A DNA stretch of 64,000 bases from Bog-473 sp963788125 (GTDB lineage Bacteria; Actinomycetota; Acidimicrobiia; Acidimicrobiales; RAAP-2), in NCBI GenBank assembly GCA_963788125.1, contig CAWBFN010000002.1, positions 1,302,001-1,366,000 of the forward strand, read 5' to 3'. The position numbers were made by a program, and so were the translations under genes. Under the pieces are notes generated by a model that ran no database searches, was not told the DNA's origin, and was given only the letters and a program-made list of their open reading frames with translations. Shown in pieces: positions 42,883 through 52,444 of this stretch; position 1 is the first letter of the stretch, and the number at the start of each line of letters is the position of its first letter.

Positions 42883-44325
42883 ATGGGAGCATGGCCGGAC
42901 GCGTCGAGACACCCCTTGCCTAAAACGCCCCGCCAGAAGTGGATCTCGATCAAGGAGTCCTGGGAGCGCTCGCGACACATCGAGGTTCCGGCCCCGGTTC
43001 CGGCCGCACCGCCACGACCTGGCGGTTTGCGGATCGCCTTCCTCCTCTATCGCGGCAACCCCCGCTGCGGCGGCCAAGGGGTCTACACCCGTCATCTGAC
43101 CCGCGAGCTGGTCGCCCTGGGGCACTCGGTCGAGGTGTTCGCCGGTCCCCCCTGGCCCGAGCTGGACGGCGGGGTCGGATTCACGCCGGTCCCCGGGCTC
43201 GATCTCTACCGGGAGCCCGACCCCTTCCGGGTGCCCCACCGGCGGGAGTTCACCAGCCTGCAGGACTGGATCGAGTTCGGCATCATGTGCACCGCCGGCT
43301 TCGGGGAGCCGCTGGCCTTCTCCCAGCGGGCGAGGGCACTGCTGTCCGCTCGGCTCGCCGACTTCGACGTGGTCCACGACAACCAGTGCCTGGGCACCGG
43401 GATGCTGGGCATGGTCGACGACGGCTGGCACCTGCTGACCACCCTGCACCATCCGATCACCGTGGACCGCGAGCTCGACCTGTCCCACACCACGAATCCC
43501 TGGCAGCGCTTCACGACCCGTCGCTGGTACGGCTTTTTGGGCATGCAGCTGCGCGTGGCGCGCGCCCTGCCGGCGGTGGTGACGGTCTCCGACTCGTCCC
43601 GGCGGGACATCGCCGCGCAGATGCTGGTGCGTCCCGAGCGCATGACCGTCGTGCCGGTCGGCGTGGATCACACCGTCTTCCGCCCTCGGGACGACGTCAC
43701 GCCGGCACCGGGGCGGATCATGGTCACTTCGTCGAGTGACGTCCCCATGAAGGGCCTGGTGCCCCTCTTGGAGGCCGTCGCCAAGCTCCGCAGCGAACGT
43801 GCCGTCGAACTGACCGTCATCGGCCGCCCGCGCCCGGGTGGGCGCGTCGACCGGGCCATCACCCGGCTCGGGCTGTCCGACGTGGTGCACTGCGTGAGCG
43901 GGATGGACGACGACGAGCTAGCCGGCCTGTACGGCGAGGCCGAGGTCGCCGTGGTGCCCTCTCTCTACGAGGGGTTCTCCCTTCCGGCCATAGAGGCGAT
44001 GGCCTGTGGCGTGCCCGTCGTCGCCACCACCGGCGGGGCGCTGCCCGAAGTCGTGGGGCGTGACGGCGAGACCGGGCTCCTGGTGCCGCCCGATGACCCC
44101 GGCGCGTTGGCCGGCGCCATCGCCGTGCTCCTCGACGACCCCGGGCTGCGCTCCCGCCTGGGTGCCGCCGGCAGGGAGCGCGTGATGAGCCATTTCACCT
44201 GGCAGGTGACCGCGGCCGGCACGGCAGCCTGCTACGAGGCACTGATGGGCGGGAGGCCACTGCCGGGGGCCCCGGCCCCAGCGGCGACCGACTTCCTGCC
44301 GCAGAAGGGAGACATCGCATGTTGA
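42883..44325 (+). CDS. GT4-family glycosyltransferase
   Basis: A 480-aa glycosyltransferase (ATG 42883; the start is uncertain). GT-B fold: an N-terminal donor/acceptor domain RIAFLLYRGNPRCGGQGVYTRHLTREL and a C-terminal nucleotide-sugar domain with ALPAVVTVSDSSRRD, VPVGVDHTVFRP and PSLYEGFSLPAIEAMACGVPVV (the EX7E motif). It is first in a glycosyltransferase-methyltransferase-toroid cassette. Probably makes a glycolipid or polysaccharide; donor unknown. Confidence 0.9.
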   Translation: MGAWPDASRHPLPKTPRQKWISIKESWERSRHIEVPAPVPAAPPRPGGLRIAFLLYRGNPRCGGQGVYTRHLTRELVALGHSVEVFAGPPWPELDGGVGFTPVPGLDLYREPDPFRVPHRREFTSLQDWIEFGIMCTAGFGEPLAFSQRARALLSARLADFDVVHDNQCLGTGMLGMVDDGWHLLTTLHHPITVDRELDLSHTTNPWQRFTTRRWYGFLGMQLRVARALPAVVTVSDSSRRDIAAQMLVRPERMTVVPVGVDHTVFRPRDDVTPAPGRIMVTSSSDVPMKGLVPLLEAVAKLRSERAVELTVIGRPRPGGRVDRAITRLGLSDVVHCVSGMDDDELAGLYGEAEVAVVPSLYEGFSLPAIEAMACGVPVVATTGGALPEVVGRDGETGLLVPPDDPGALAGAIAVLLDDPGLRSRLGAAGRERVMSHFTWQVTAAGTAACYEALMGGRPLPGAPAPAATDFLPQKGDIAC

Positions 44326-45129
44326 CCGTGGACTACGAGAAGCTGGGCGTGCAGCCGGGCGACCGCCTCTTGGACCTCGGCTGTGGGTTCGGGCGTCACG
44401 CGTTCGAGGCGGCCCGCCGCGGTGCGGCCGTGGTGGCACTCGACGCGGGGTCCGACGAGGTGGCCAAGGTGCGGGGCACGCTGGGCGCCATGGTGGAGGC
44501 CGGAGAGCTGGCCCCCCGGCATCCGGCGGCGGTGGTGCAGGGAGACGCGCTGGCGCTGCCGTTTCCCGACGCGGCCTTCGACCGCGTGATCGCCTCCGAG
44601 GTGCTCGAGCACATACCCGACGACCTGTCGGCCATGAGGGAGCTCTCGCGGGTCCTGCGTCCCGGCGGGACGATGGCCGTCACCGTGCCCCGCTGCGGCC
44701 CCGAGGCCATCAACTGGGCCCTGTCCGATGAGTACCACGACACGCCGGGCGGCCACGTGCGCATCTACCGGCGCTCCACCCTCGAGCGCCGACTCTCCTC
44801 GACGGGCCTGCGGCCCACGGGGTTCCACCATGCGCACGGCCTGCACTCGCCCTACTGGTGGCTGCGCTGCGTGGTCGGTCCCAGCAACGGCGCCAACCCG
44901 GTCGTCGCCGCCTACCACAAGGTGCTGGTGTGGGACATCGTCAAGGCCCCGTTCGTGACGCCGCGCCGCCGATCGCGTGCTCAGCCCGCTCATCGGCAAG
45001 AGCCTCGTGGTCTATCTGTCCAAGCCCCCCGTGGTGGCCGGGGCGGTACCCGAGATCGGCATGCAGGCCCCCCGCGGGGATCCCGGGCGTCGGGGCCGGA
45101 CGACCAGCGACCACGGTGCGGCGGCATGA
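44319..45129 (+). CDS. Class I SAM methyltransferase, apparent frameshift near 44961
   Basis: It starts at ATG 44319 inside the end of the glycosyltransferase gene. SAM motif I is LLDLGCGFGRHAFEAARR, with VVALDAG, FDRVIASEVLEHIPDD and RVLRPGGTMAVTVP; the product is about 270 aa. In the continuous frame homology fails after VKAPFVT, and an Arg-rich stretch runs on into the next gene. Removing one base at about 44961 gives AADRVLSPLIGKSLVVYLSK and then TGA 45127-45129, which overlaps the next ATG in the usual ATGA way, strongly supporting the correction. Confidence 0.82.
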
Positions 45130-46238
45130 CCACCGAGCGGCTGCGCGCCAACGAGAGCACGATTCCCGAGGTGCCGGGCGTTCTCAGCGCCTCCGACGTG
45201 CTCGCCACCGCCCACGCCGTCGCCGACGTCCAGCGGGCCGACGGGATGATCCCGTGGTTCGAGGGAGGCCACTGCGATCCGTGGAACCACGTGGAAGGGG
45301 CGATGGCGCTCTCGGTGTGCGGGCTGTGGCGCGAGGCCGAGGCTGCCTACCGCTGGCTGGCCGGGCGCCAGCTGCCCGACGGGAGCTGGTTCAACTACTA
45401 CCAGGGGGCGGGGGTCAAGGATCAGCGGCTCGACACCAACGTCTGCGCCTATCTGGCGGCCGGCGCCTGGCACCATCACCTCATCACGGGGGACGTCGAG
45501 TTCCTGGGCGAGCTGTGGCCCACCATTGAGAGGGGTATCGACTTCGTCCTGCGCTGGCAGCAGCCCGACGGTTCGGTCCTCTGGTCGCTCGATCCCTCGG
45601 GGCGGCCGGAAGGGTACGCCCTCCTGACCGGATCGTCGTCCATCTACCACTCGCTGCGCTGTGCGGTGGCGGTGGCCGAGTGCCTGGCCAAGGATCGTCC
45701 CGACTGGGAACTGGCCGCCGGAAGGTTGGGTCACGCCGTGGCCCACCACCCCAACGCCTTCGCTCCGAAGTTCGAGTTCGCCATGGACTGGTACTACCCC
45801 ATGCTCTCGGGGGCGCTGGAGGGCGAGGCCGGCCGGCGCCGCCTGGCCGAGGGTTGGACGACCTTCGTCATGGAGGGCCTCGGCGTGCGCTGTGTCTCGA
45901 CCGGCGACTGGGTCACGGCGGCGGAGACGGCCGAGTGCGTGCTAACCCTCGACGCCCTGGGCATGGACGGCCACGCCCAGGACCTCTTTGCGGCCGGACA
46001 GAACCTGCGACTGGCGGACGGCTCGTACTGGACGGGGATGGTCTATCCCGAGAGGATCACCTTCCCCGACAACGAACGCACGACCTACACCTTCGCGGCC
46101 ATGGTCCTGGCGGCCGACGCCCTGTCGAGCACGTCGCCGGCGGCCGGGCTCTTCCGCGGCGAATGCCTGCCCGCCGGCCTGGACCTGGCCGAGCCCCACT
46201 GCATCGGGGAGGCGGCGGTGGGCTGCACCGCCACCTGA
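45126..46238 (+). CDS. (alpha/alpha)6-toroid protein, prenyltransferase/squalene-oxidase-like
   Basis: A 370-aa protein from ATG 45126. Repeats such as ADGMIPWFEGGHCDPWNHVEGAMAL and RQLPDGSWFNYYQGAGVKDQRLDTN, with LWPTIERGIDFVLRWQQPDGSVLWS, follow the helical-toroid pattern of terpenoid cyclases/prenyltransferases and some glycoside hydrolases. The classic DxDD or Zn-ligand motifs are not evident, so enzymatic type is open. Its tight coupling to the methyltransferase and glycosyltransferase suggests one glycolipid or glycan pathway. Confidence 0.75.
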   Translation: MTTERLRANESTIPEVPGVLSASDVLATAHAVADVQRADGMIPWFEGGHCDPWNHVEGAMALSVCGLWREAEAAYRWLAGRQLPDGSWFNYYQGAGVKDQRLDTNVCAYLAAGAWHHHLITGDVEFLGELWPTIERGIDFVLRWQQPDGSVLWSLDPSGRPEGYALLTGSSSIYHSLRCAVAVAECLAKDRPDWELAAGRLGHAVAHHPNAFAPKFEFAMDWYYPMLSGALEGEAGRRRLAEGWTTFVMEGLGVRCVSTGDWVTAAETAECVLTLDALGMDGHAQDLFAAGQNLRLADGSYWTGMVYPERITFPDNERTTYTFAAMVLAADALSSTSPAAGLFRGECLPAGLDLAEPHCIGEAAVGCTAT

Positions 46239-46244
46239 CCTCCC

Positions 46245-46952
46245 TCAGTCGCCGTCGGGCGGGAGCGCCACCCGCCGCAGGACCCGCAGGCTCCCGCAGC
46301 CGCCGTCCTCGGTGAACTCCTTCGAGGCGAGCGCCGCGCAGAAGAGCTCGTAGGGCGGGCGGCCGCCGTCGGCGGGGTCGGGGAAGACGTCGTGGATGGC
46401 CAGCCAGCCGCCGAGCGCCACCCGGGGCGCCCATCCCCGGTAGTCCGCCCAGGCCGGCTCCTCACCGTGCCCCCCGTCGATGAAGCAGAAGGCCAGCGGA
46501 TGCGCCCAGCGGGTCGCGACCGTGGGAGAGTCACCCACCACCCCCACCACCGAGCGTTCCAGGCCGGCGTCGCTGACCGCACGTCGCCAGTGTCCCAGCG
46601 TGTCGATCCGGCCCACGTCGGGGTCGACGAGGTCGGCCTCGTGGTGCACCCACCCGCGCTGGTTCTCCTCGGAGCCCCGATGGTGGTCGATGGAGAACAG
46701 CACCGCGCCGGTGGTCTCGGCCGCCGCGCCCAGGTACAGCGTCGACTTCCCGCACCAGGCACCGATCTCTACGAAGGTGAGGGGTGCGGGCTCGGACAGA
46801 GCCGACCGGCCCGCCCTCAGGGCGGCGACCAACAGGGCCTCGCCCTCGTCATCGGGCATGAAGCCGCGGGTCCGGCGGGCCGCCCGGACCAGCGCCTGCA
46901 CCCGCGGGGCCCCCAGTGCGCCATCAGGGGGGAGGGAGCCGGTCGGGCTCAA
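46245..46952 (-). CDS. Class I SAM methyltransferase (Methyltransf_24-like)
   Basis: A 235-aa protein. TTG 46952 overlaps the stop of the aminopeptidase N gene; GTG 46901 is an alternative. SAM-binding is TFVEIGAWCGKSTLYLGAAA, then VLFSIDHHRGSEENQ, HPLAFCFIDGGHGEEPAWADYRGW and LAIHDVFPDPADGG. The FIDGGH motif is typical of CmcI/macrocin-type O-methyltransferases. It is convergent with the toroid gene 6 nt away and may belong functionally to that cassette. Confidence 0.8.
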   Translation of the reverse strand: MSPTGSLPPDGALGAPRVQALVRAARRTRGFMPDDEGEALLVAALRAGRSALSEPAPLTFVEIGAWCGKSTLYLGAAAETTGAVLFSIDHHRGSEENQRGWVHHEADLVDPDVGRIDTLGHWRRAVSDAGLERSVVGVVGDSPTVATRWAHPLAFCFIDGGHGEEPAWADYRGWAPRVALGGWLAIHDVFPDPADGGRPPYELFCAALASKEFTEDGGCGSLRVLRRVALPPDGD

Positions 46953-49567
46953 CGCGGACCGACGGCCGCCACGGCAGCCCGGCAGGCGTCCGCCAACCGG
47001 TTGCGCTCGCGGGCGGCAAAGGCCACGTTGACCTCCAGGCGCTCGACCGACTGGGCAACCCGGCGGGGCCCCGACGCCACGGGATGGTCGGCCAGGAATT
47101 GGATGACCGACTGCGCAACGCCGGCGTCGCCGCACAGGGCGGGAACGGCTTCGGCGATGCGTGCGTGCGCGTTCTTGGGGAACCGCTCGAGGATGGCGTC
47201 CCACGAGTCGGTGACGCTTCGCCAGACGGACGGTCCGGCGACGGGGTTGGCCAGCAACCCGGCGATGACCATCCATCCGTTCTGGGTACGGACCTCGGTC
47301 ATGGCCAGGCGGAAGGTCCGCTCGGCCAGGTCCGTGTCCGGGAAGGTGCACAGCGCGTTGAGCGATCGCATCTCCTCCTGCGGCGTCGCCGCGGCCCGGT
47401 AGCGCGCCAGGAGCGCGTCGTAGTCGCCCGGCCGCAGCAGTTGGGCGACCACCGCCAGCGTGGCCGCTTCCACGTCGGCCGGGATCGGATCACCCTGGCC
47501 GCCCCCGACCGGTGCGTCGTCGAATCGTCGGGCCGCCTCGGCCCGCACCCCGGGATCGGCTCCGACGGTGCCCAGGAGGTTGATGGCCAGCGACCGCAAC
47601 GTCGGCGTTCGATCGCTCTCTTTGGGGAGGGCCTCGAAGCCCAGGTGCCGGTATTGCGGGCCCACTAATGCCCCCACCGCCTTGTGCAGCGCCGGCCGGT
47701 CGGCGTCGCGTACGATGCGCTGGGCCAGGTGCAGGGCGGCGGACACGGGGGCCCACGGCGTCGGATCGGGCTCTAGGCCGAGCTTGGCCGCCAGGATCAG
47801 GAACTCCTGCAGCGTCGAGTGGCCGGCGAGCGTGGTTGCCCAGGTGTCGGCGAGTAGGTTGGCCCGCTCGAGCGGGGTGAGGTCCGAGAGATGGTCGGCC
47901 AGGGCCAGGCTGTGCTCGGCGTCGTAGCCGACCCGGAAGACCCCCCAGCCGCCGGCGTTGACCACGACCAGTCCGCGGTCCAGCTCCTCGAGGGGGACCG
48001 GAGTGGTGTCGAGCACGAGATGGCGCGTCGGTGCACCCCCTCCTCCGTCGACGGCCAGTGCGCGCACGGCCACCGGGACGACCCACGCATCGCCGATGGC
48101 CGACTCGGTCCCCTCGGGCGGTGGGCCGTACGAGAAGGGCTGCTGCTCCAGGGTGCCCCCGTGCAGGGAGACCAACGGGTGGCCGCCCTGGAGGATGAAG
48201 GTGTTCATCACGTCCCGAACGCGAGCGCCGCTGACCTCTTCCAGCGCGTCCCACAGGTCGGTGGTCACCGTGTTGGCGTAGGCATGGGCCTTGAGGTAGG
48301 TGCGCACCCCGTCGCGGAAGACCTCGGGACCGATGTGCTGCTCGAGCATGCGCAGGACCGCGGCGCCCTTCTCGTAGGTGAGGAGATCGAACATGCCTTC
48401 GGCCTCCTTGGGCGGGCCGACCGGGTACTCAATGGGTCGGGTGGCGTGTACCCCGTCAATGGCCAGGGCGGCTTCGCGCGAGGGGGCGAAGCCGACCCAG
48501 CGATCCCACGACGGCCGGAAGGCGTCGACGCAGAGCATCTCCATGAAGGTGGCGAACGCCTCGTTGAGCCAGATCCCCTCCCACCATCCCATGGTCACCA
48601 GGTCGCCGAACCACATGTGCGCCATCTCGTGCGCCACGACGTCGGCCACCCGCTCGAGCTCGGCTCGGGCGGCGCGGCTCGGATCGATCAACAGGGCCGT
48701 GTCCCGGAAGGTGATGCAGCCGAGGTTCTCCATGGCACCGGCGGCGAAGTCCGGGATGGCCACCAGGTCCACCTTCTCGCCCGGGTAGGGGATGTTGAAG
48801 TACTCGGTGAAGAAGCGGAGCGAGAAGGCGCCGATAGCCAGCGCGAAATCGGCCAGCTTGCGCTTCCCCGGCGTGAAGACCACCCGCAACGGCACGCCGT
48901 CGACGTCCACCGTCTCGGTCGTCTCGAGCTTCCCGACGACGAAGGCGACGAGGTAGGTGGACATCTTCATGGTCGGCGAGAAGCGGACGACGTTCTTGTC
49001 GCCCACCCGGCGGACGTCGGAGATCGGGGAGTTGGAGAACGCGTCGACGTCGCGGTCGACGGTCAGGGTGACCTCGAAGACCGCCTTGCGATCGGGCTCG
49101 TCCCAGCACGGGAAGGCCCGGCGGGCGTCCACCGACTCGAACTGCGTGGTGGCGATGGTGTGGCTCTCGCCGGCGTCATCCATGTAGGTGGAGCGGTAGA
49201 AGCCGCGCAGTTTGTCGTTGAGCGTCCCGCTGAACCGGCAGGTCACGGTGGCGGGCCCGGGGGCCAGGACGGCCGGGGAGTGGAACGTCGCCTGCTCGAG
49301 CTCGTCGTCGAACGAGACGGTGCAGCCGATGACCTCACCGCCGGCGTTCCGCACCTCCACGTCGCTGATGGCGAGCTCGGCCGCGTTGAGCACGATCCGG
49401 TCGACCGCCTCGTGCACCGTGACGTCGATCGCCACCGTCCCCGAGAAGGAGGCGGATCCCACGTCGGGCTCGATCTCAATGCGGTACACGTGGGGTTCCA
49501 CCGTCCGCGGCAGGCGAAATGCGTCCGTGGAGGGCGTCGATGAGGGTGTGGCGGGGACGGAGGGCAT
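46949..49567 (-). CDS. pepN: Aminopeptidase N (M1 family)
   Basis: An 872-aa M1 metallopeptidase from ATG 49567. The substrate motif GAMENLGCITFRD, the zinc site HEMAHMWFGD with the downstream Glu in WLNEAFATF, and a C-terminal ERAP1-like helical domain are all present. Length is that of actinobacterial PepN. It releases N-terminal amino acids from peptides in the cytoplasm. It diverges from the PfkB kinase gene, with 73 nt between starts. Confidence 0.96.
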   Translation of the reverse strand: MPSVPATPSSTPSTDAFRLPRTVEPHVYRIEIEPDVGSASFSGTVAIDVTVHEAVDRIVLNAAELAISDVEVRNAGGEVIGCTVSFDDELEQATFHSPAVLAPGPATVTCRFSGTLNDKLRGFYRSTYMDDAGESHTIATTQFESVDARRAFPCWDEPDRKAVFEVTLTVDRDVDAFSNSPISDVRRVGDKNVVRFSPTMKMSTYLVAFVVGKLETTETVDVDGVPLRVVFTPGKRKLADFALAIGAFSLRFFTEYFNIPYPGEKVDLVAIPDFAAGAMENLGCITFRDTALLIDPSRAARAELERVADVVAHEMAHMWFGDLVTMGWWEGIWLNEAFATFMEMLCVDAFRPSWDRWVGFAPSREAALAIDGVHATRPIEYPVGPPKEAEGMFDLLTYEKGAAVLRMLEQHIGPEVFRDGVRTYLKAHAYANTVTTDLWDALEEVSGARVRDVMNTFILQGGHPLVSLHGGTLEQQPFSYGPPPEGTESAIGDAWVVPVAVRALAVDGGGGAPTRHLVLDTTPVPLEELDRGLVVVNAGGWGVFRVGYDAEHSLALADHLSDLTPLERANLLADTWATTLAGHSTLQEFLILAAKLGLEPDPTPWAPVSAALHLAQRIVRDADRPALHKAVGALVGPQYRHLGFEALPKESDRTPTLRSLAINLLGTVGADPGVRAEAARRFDDAPVGGGQGDPIPADVEAATLAVVAQLLRPGDYDALLARYRAAATPQEEMRSLNALCTFPDTDLAERTFRLAMTEVRTQNGWMVIAGLLANPVAGPSVWRSVTDSWDAILERFPKNAHARIAEAVPALCGDAGVAQSVIQFLADHPVASGPRRVAQSVERLEVNVAFAARERNRLADACRAAVAAVGPR

Positions 49568-49640
49568 TGCCCGGAAGGCTACCCGTCTCGCTCCGAGTAG
49601 GTTCTCGCTCCGTGCGTGCGACGAATGGGATGGAACGGCG

Positions 49641-50666
49641 ATGAGCGACGACGGGAACGGGGCTGCGCTGGATCTGGTGGCCGTGGGGTCGCCGTTGCTG
49701 GACGTTCTCGATACGGCCCGCGACGAGGTGCTCGAACGAGTGGGGCTGACCAAGGGGTCGATGACCCTGATCGACCGGGACACGGCCGACGCCATTCAGG
49801 CGATGATGCCCTCGCCGCGCTACGTGTCGGGTGGATCGGTGGCCAATACGGCGGTCGGGCTGGCCGAGCTCGGCGGCCGGGCCGGGTACATCGGCGCGGT
49901 GGCCGACGACGACGTGGGGCACACCTACATCGAGGACCTGCGGGCCGCGGGCGTGGTCGTCGAGCCCCACGTCGGCGGGGTGCACGAGGGGGCACAGCTC
50001 GGTACGGGACGGTGCATGGTGCTGATCTCCGAGGACGCCGAGCGCACCATGGGCACGTACCTGGGGGCGGCGTCCACCCTGACCACGAAGGGTGTACCCC
50101 GCGCCTTCGTGGAGCGGGCGGCGGTCGTCCTGCTCGAGGGCTACCTGTGGGACGTGGACAGCGCCAAGGAGGCCATGCGCCACGCGGCCGGCATCGTCCA
50201 CGAGGCGGACGGCTCGGTCGCCCTCTCCCTGTCGGACCCGTTCTGTGTCGCCCGTCACCAGCGCGAGTTCCTCGACCTCCTCATCGACGACGTCGACATC
50301 CTGCTCGGGAACGAAGAGGAGATCACCATGCTCTTCGGAGCCACCTCGCCCGCCGGGGCCCTTGCGGCCGCCGGGGAGACCGGCCTTCTCGTCGTCATGA
50401 CGAGAGGCGCGCAGGGATCCGTGGTGCTCACCGCGCACGGCCCCGAAGAGGTGCCGGCGGCACCGGTCGTCCGGGTGGTGGACACCACGGGCGCTGGCGA
50501 TCTCTTTGCGGCCGGTGTGCTCTACGGCCTGACCCATGGCATGGACCCCGTGCGCTGCGCCCACCTCGGGGGAGTGTGCGCCGCGGAAGTGATCTCGCAC
50601 ACCGGTGCTCGGCCCGAGTCGGACCTGCGGGCGCTGGCGTCGGCGGCCGGCTTGCTGGTGCCCTAA
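49641..50666 (+). CDS. PfkB-family sugar/nucleoside kinase
   Basis: A 341-aa kinase from ATG 49641. The N-terminal GSVANTAVGLAELGG and the C-terminal anion-hole/catalytic VVDTTGAGDLFAAGVLYGL match the PfkB signatures; the middle contains DPFCVARHQREF. The arrangement resembles the adenosine-kinase-like branch. It lies 11 nt before the YchF gene. Substrate (adenosine, ribose or other) cannot be told from sequence. Confidence 0.93.
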   Translation: MSDDGNGAALDLVAVGSPLLDVLDTARDEVLERVGLTKGSMTLIDRDTADAIQAMMPSPRYVSGGSVANTAVGLAELGGRAGYIGAVADDDVGHTYIEDLRAAGVVVEPHVGGVHEGAQLGTGRCMVLISEDAERTMGTYLGAASTLTTKGVPRAFVERAAVVLLEGYLWDVDSAKEAMRHAAGIVHEADGSVALSLSDPFCVARHQREFLDLLIDDVDILLGNEEEITMLFGATSPAGALAAAGETGLLVVMTRGAQGSVVLTAHGPEEVPAAPVVRVVDTTGAGDLFAAGVLYGLTHGMDPVRCAHLGGVCAAEVISHTGARPESDLRALASAAGLLVP

Positions 50667-50677
50667 GGGGAGATCGC

Positions 50678-51763
50678 GTGTCGCTCTCCATCGGCATCGT
50701 CGGGCTGCCCAACGTGGGCAAGTCGACGCTCTTCAACGCGCTGACCAGCAACGAGGTCCTGGCCGCCAACTACCCCTTTGCCACCATCGACCCCAACGTG
50801 GGGGTGGTGGCGGTGCCCGACAGCCGCCTCGAGAAGCTGGCCGTGCTCTACGGCGGGGCGCCGATCGTTCCGGCCACGGTGACCTTCGTCGACATCGCCG
50901 GCATCGTCCGCGGTGCGTCCCGGGGGGAGGGGCTGGGCAACAAGTTCCTGGGCGCCATCCGGGAGAGCGACGCCATCTGCCAGGTCGTCCGCGTCTTCCA
51001 CGACGACGACGTGATCCACGTCGACGGGCGGGTCGACCCCGAGTCGGACATCGGCACGGTCAACACGGAGTTGATCCTGGCCGACCTGCAGACGGTGGAG
51101 AACCGCCTGCCCCGGCTGGCCAAGGAGGCCCGGGCACGGCCCGAGCTGAGGGCCACGGCCGACGCCGTCGCCGCTGCGGCGCGCCTCCTCGACCAGGGCC
51201 GCACCATCTCGAGTGCGGCCGCGCAGGGCGAGGTCGACGCCGGCCTGCTCAACGAGCTCCATCTGCTGACGGCGAAGCCGTTCATTTACGTCTTCAACGT
51301 CGACGAGGACGCCCTGGGTGACCGCCAGTTGGGCGATCGGCTGACCCAGAGCGTGGCGCCGGCGAGCTCGATCGTGCTGTGTGCCCAGATTGAGGCGGAG
51401 CTCGCCCGGATGCCCGGCGACGACGCCCGTGAGCTGCTGGAGAGCTACGGCCTGCACGAGTCGGGGTTGGAACGGCTGGTCCACGTGGGATTCGCCACGC
51501 TCGGGCTCCAGACGTTCCTCACCGCCGGCCCCAAGGAGGCCCGGGCCTGGACCATCCACGTCGGCGACACCGCACCGACGGCCGCCGGGGTGATCCACAC
51601 CGACTTTGAGAAGGGCTTCATAAAGGCCGAGGTGGTGAGCTTCGAGGATCTGGTGGAGGCCACCTCGGTGGTGGCCGCCCGCGCCGCGGGAAAGGCGCGC
51701 ATGGAGGGTAAGGACTACGTCATGCGTGACGGGGACGTCGTGGAGTTCCGCTTCAGCAACTGA
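50678..51763 (+). CDS. ychF: Redox-regulated ATPase YchF (Obg family)
   Basis: A 361-aa P-loop protein from GTG 50678. The Walker A is GLPNVGKST, with the FVDIAGIVRGASRGEGLGN switch II and a coiled coil in the middle; NVDE in FIYVFNVDED takes the place of the NKxD motif, as in YchF, which binds ATP. A C-terminal TGS-like domain contains AWTIHVGDTAPTAAGVIHTDFEKGFIKAEV. Conserved across bacteria; implicated in ribosome and translation regulation. Confidence 0.97.
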   Translation: MSLSIGIVGLPNVGKSTLFNALTSNEVLAANYPFATIDPNVGVVAVPDSRLEKLAVLYGGAPIVPATVTFVDIAGIVRGASRGEGLGNKFLGAIRESDAICQVVRVFHDDDVIHVDGRVDPESDIGTVNTELILADLQTVENRLPRLAKEARARPELRATADAVAAAARLLDQGRTISSAAAQGEVDAGLLNELHLLTAKPFIYVFNVDEDALGDRQLGDRLTQSVAPASSIVLCAQIEAELARMPGDDARELLESYGLHESGLERLVHVGFATLGLQTFLTAGPKEARAWTIHVGDTAPTAAGVIHTDFEKGFIKAEVVSFEDLVEATSVVAARAAGKARMEGKDYVMRDGDVVEFRFSN

Positions 51764-51773
51764 GCGGAGCCCG

Positions 51774-52328
51774 TCACCCGTCGACCGTGAACGGGGTGTG
51801 GATCTCGTCGCCCGCCGGGTTGAGGACGTACCACGGACCGCCGTCCTGGTCGATGGCCTGGCCGGTGATCATGCCCGGCGTCACGTCGAGTACGTAGGTG
51901 TAGAGGGGGTGGCCGTGGTAGGAGAGCTGGGTGGATCCGCCCGGCCGGCGCAGCGTCCCGACCAGCGCGCGGTCGACGCCGGGCCCGACCAGGATCGGAC
52001 CGTGGACGACCAACGGTGGCCACTGGTAGACACAGCCGTCGTTGAGGCAGGTGCTCCGATGGGGCGTGTCCGGCCCGAAGTCATAGAGCGTGGCGCCCGT
52101 GCCGGTGGCCAGGATCGGCCCCGCGGGTGATCGCTGCACCGTCAGGGTGAGCCCGGCGTCGGTGGAGGGCGTGGAGGAGAGCGTCGTCACCGCTCCACCG
52201 CCGCACGCCGCCAACATCGCCCCCAGGCCGAGGCAGAGCCCCAGGCCGAGGCCGAGGCCCAGGCCGAGCCCCAGGTGAAGCGGGCGCCGCCCACTCCTCG
52301 GGGCGGGCGCAGACCGGCGGAGGGGCAT
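51774..52328 (-). CDS. Lipoprotein with COG4315-type secreted repeats
   Basis: A 184-aa protein from ATG 52328. The signal peptide has an unusual core of alternating Leu and Gly (eight LG units with one C interruption) and the lipobox LAAC. The mature part holds TLYDFGPDTPHRSTCLNDGCVYQWPPL and LSYHGHPLYTYVLDVTPGMITGQAI, the repeat of the secreted family typical of COG4315. It is presumably membrane-tethered on the outside. Function unknown. Confidence 0.85.
   Translation of the reverse strand: MPLRRSAPAPRSGRRPLHLGLGLGLGLGLGLCLGLGAMLAACGGGAVTTLSSTPSTDAGLTLTVQRSPAGPILATGTGATLYDFGPDTPHRSTCLNDGCVYQWPPLVVHGPILVGPGVDRALVGTLRRPGGSTQLSYHGHPLYTYVLDVTPGMITGQAIDQDGGPWYVLNPAGDEIHTPFTVDG
52222..52275. 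repeat. Hexanucleotide-type repeat encoding Leu-Gly signal core
   Basis: Repeated AGGCCG/AGGCCC/AGAGCC hexamers encode the alternating Leu-Gly hydrophobic core of the lipoprotein signal. A slippage of one unit would stay in frame and change the length of the signal core. Confidence 0.75.
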
Positions 52329-52444
52329 CGCTCCCATGTATAGCAATCCGGCCCGTGCGCCCCGCCTGCGGCCCGGGGTGGCGGGCCGGAATAAATCCGA
52401 TCCGACCGAGGTTGTGCGCCTTGAGCCGTTGAGGGGAGCACCCG

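Noticed and set aside
45000..45126. Methyltransferase-toroid fusion protein in one frame
   Set aside because: The joining stretch is Arg/Pro/Gly nonsense, while the alternative frame restores homology and an ATGA junction, so two genes are more likely.
49568..49795. N-terminal extension of aminopeptidase N to 49795
   Set aside because: It overlaps the divergent PfkB gene and is Ser/Arg-rich shadow; ATG 49567 begins the conserved domain.
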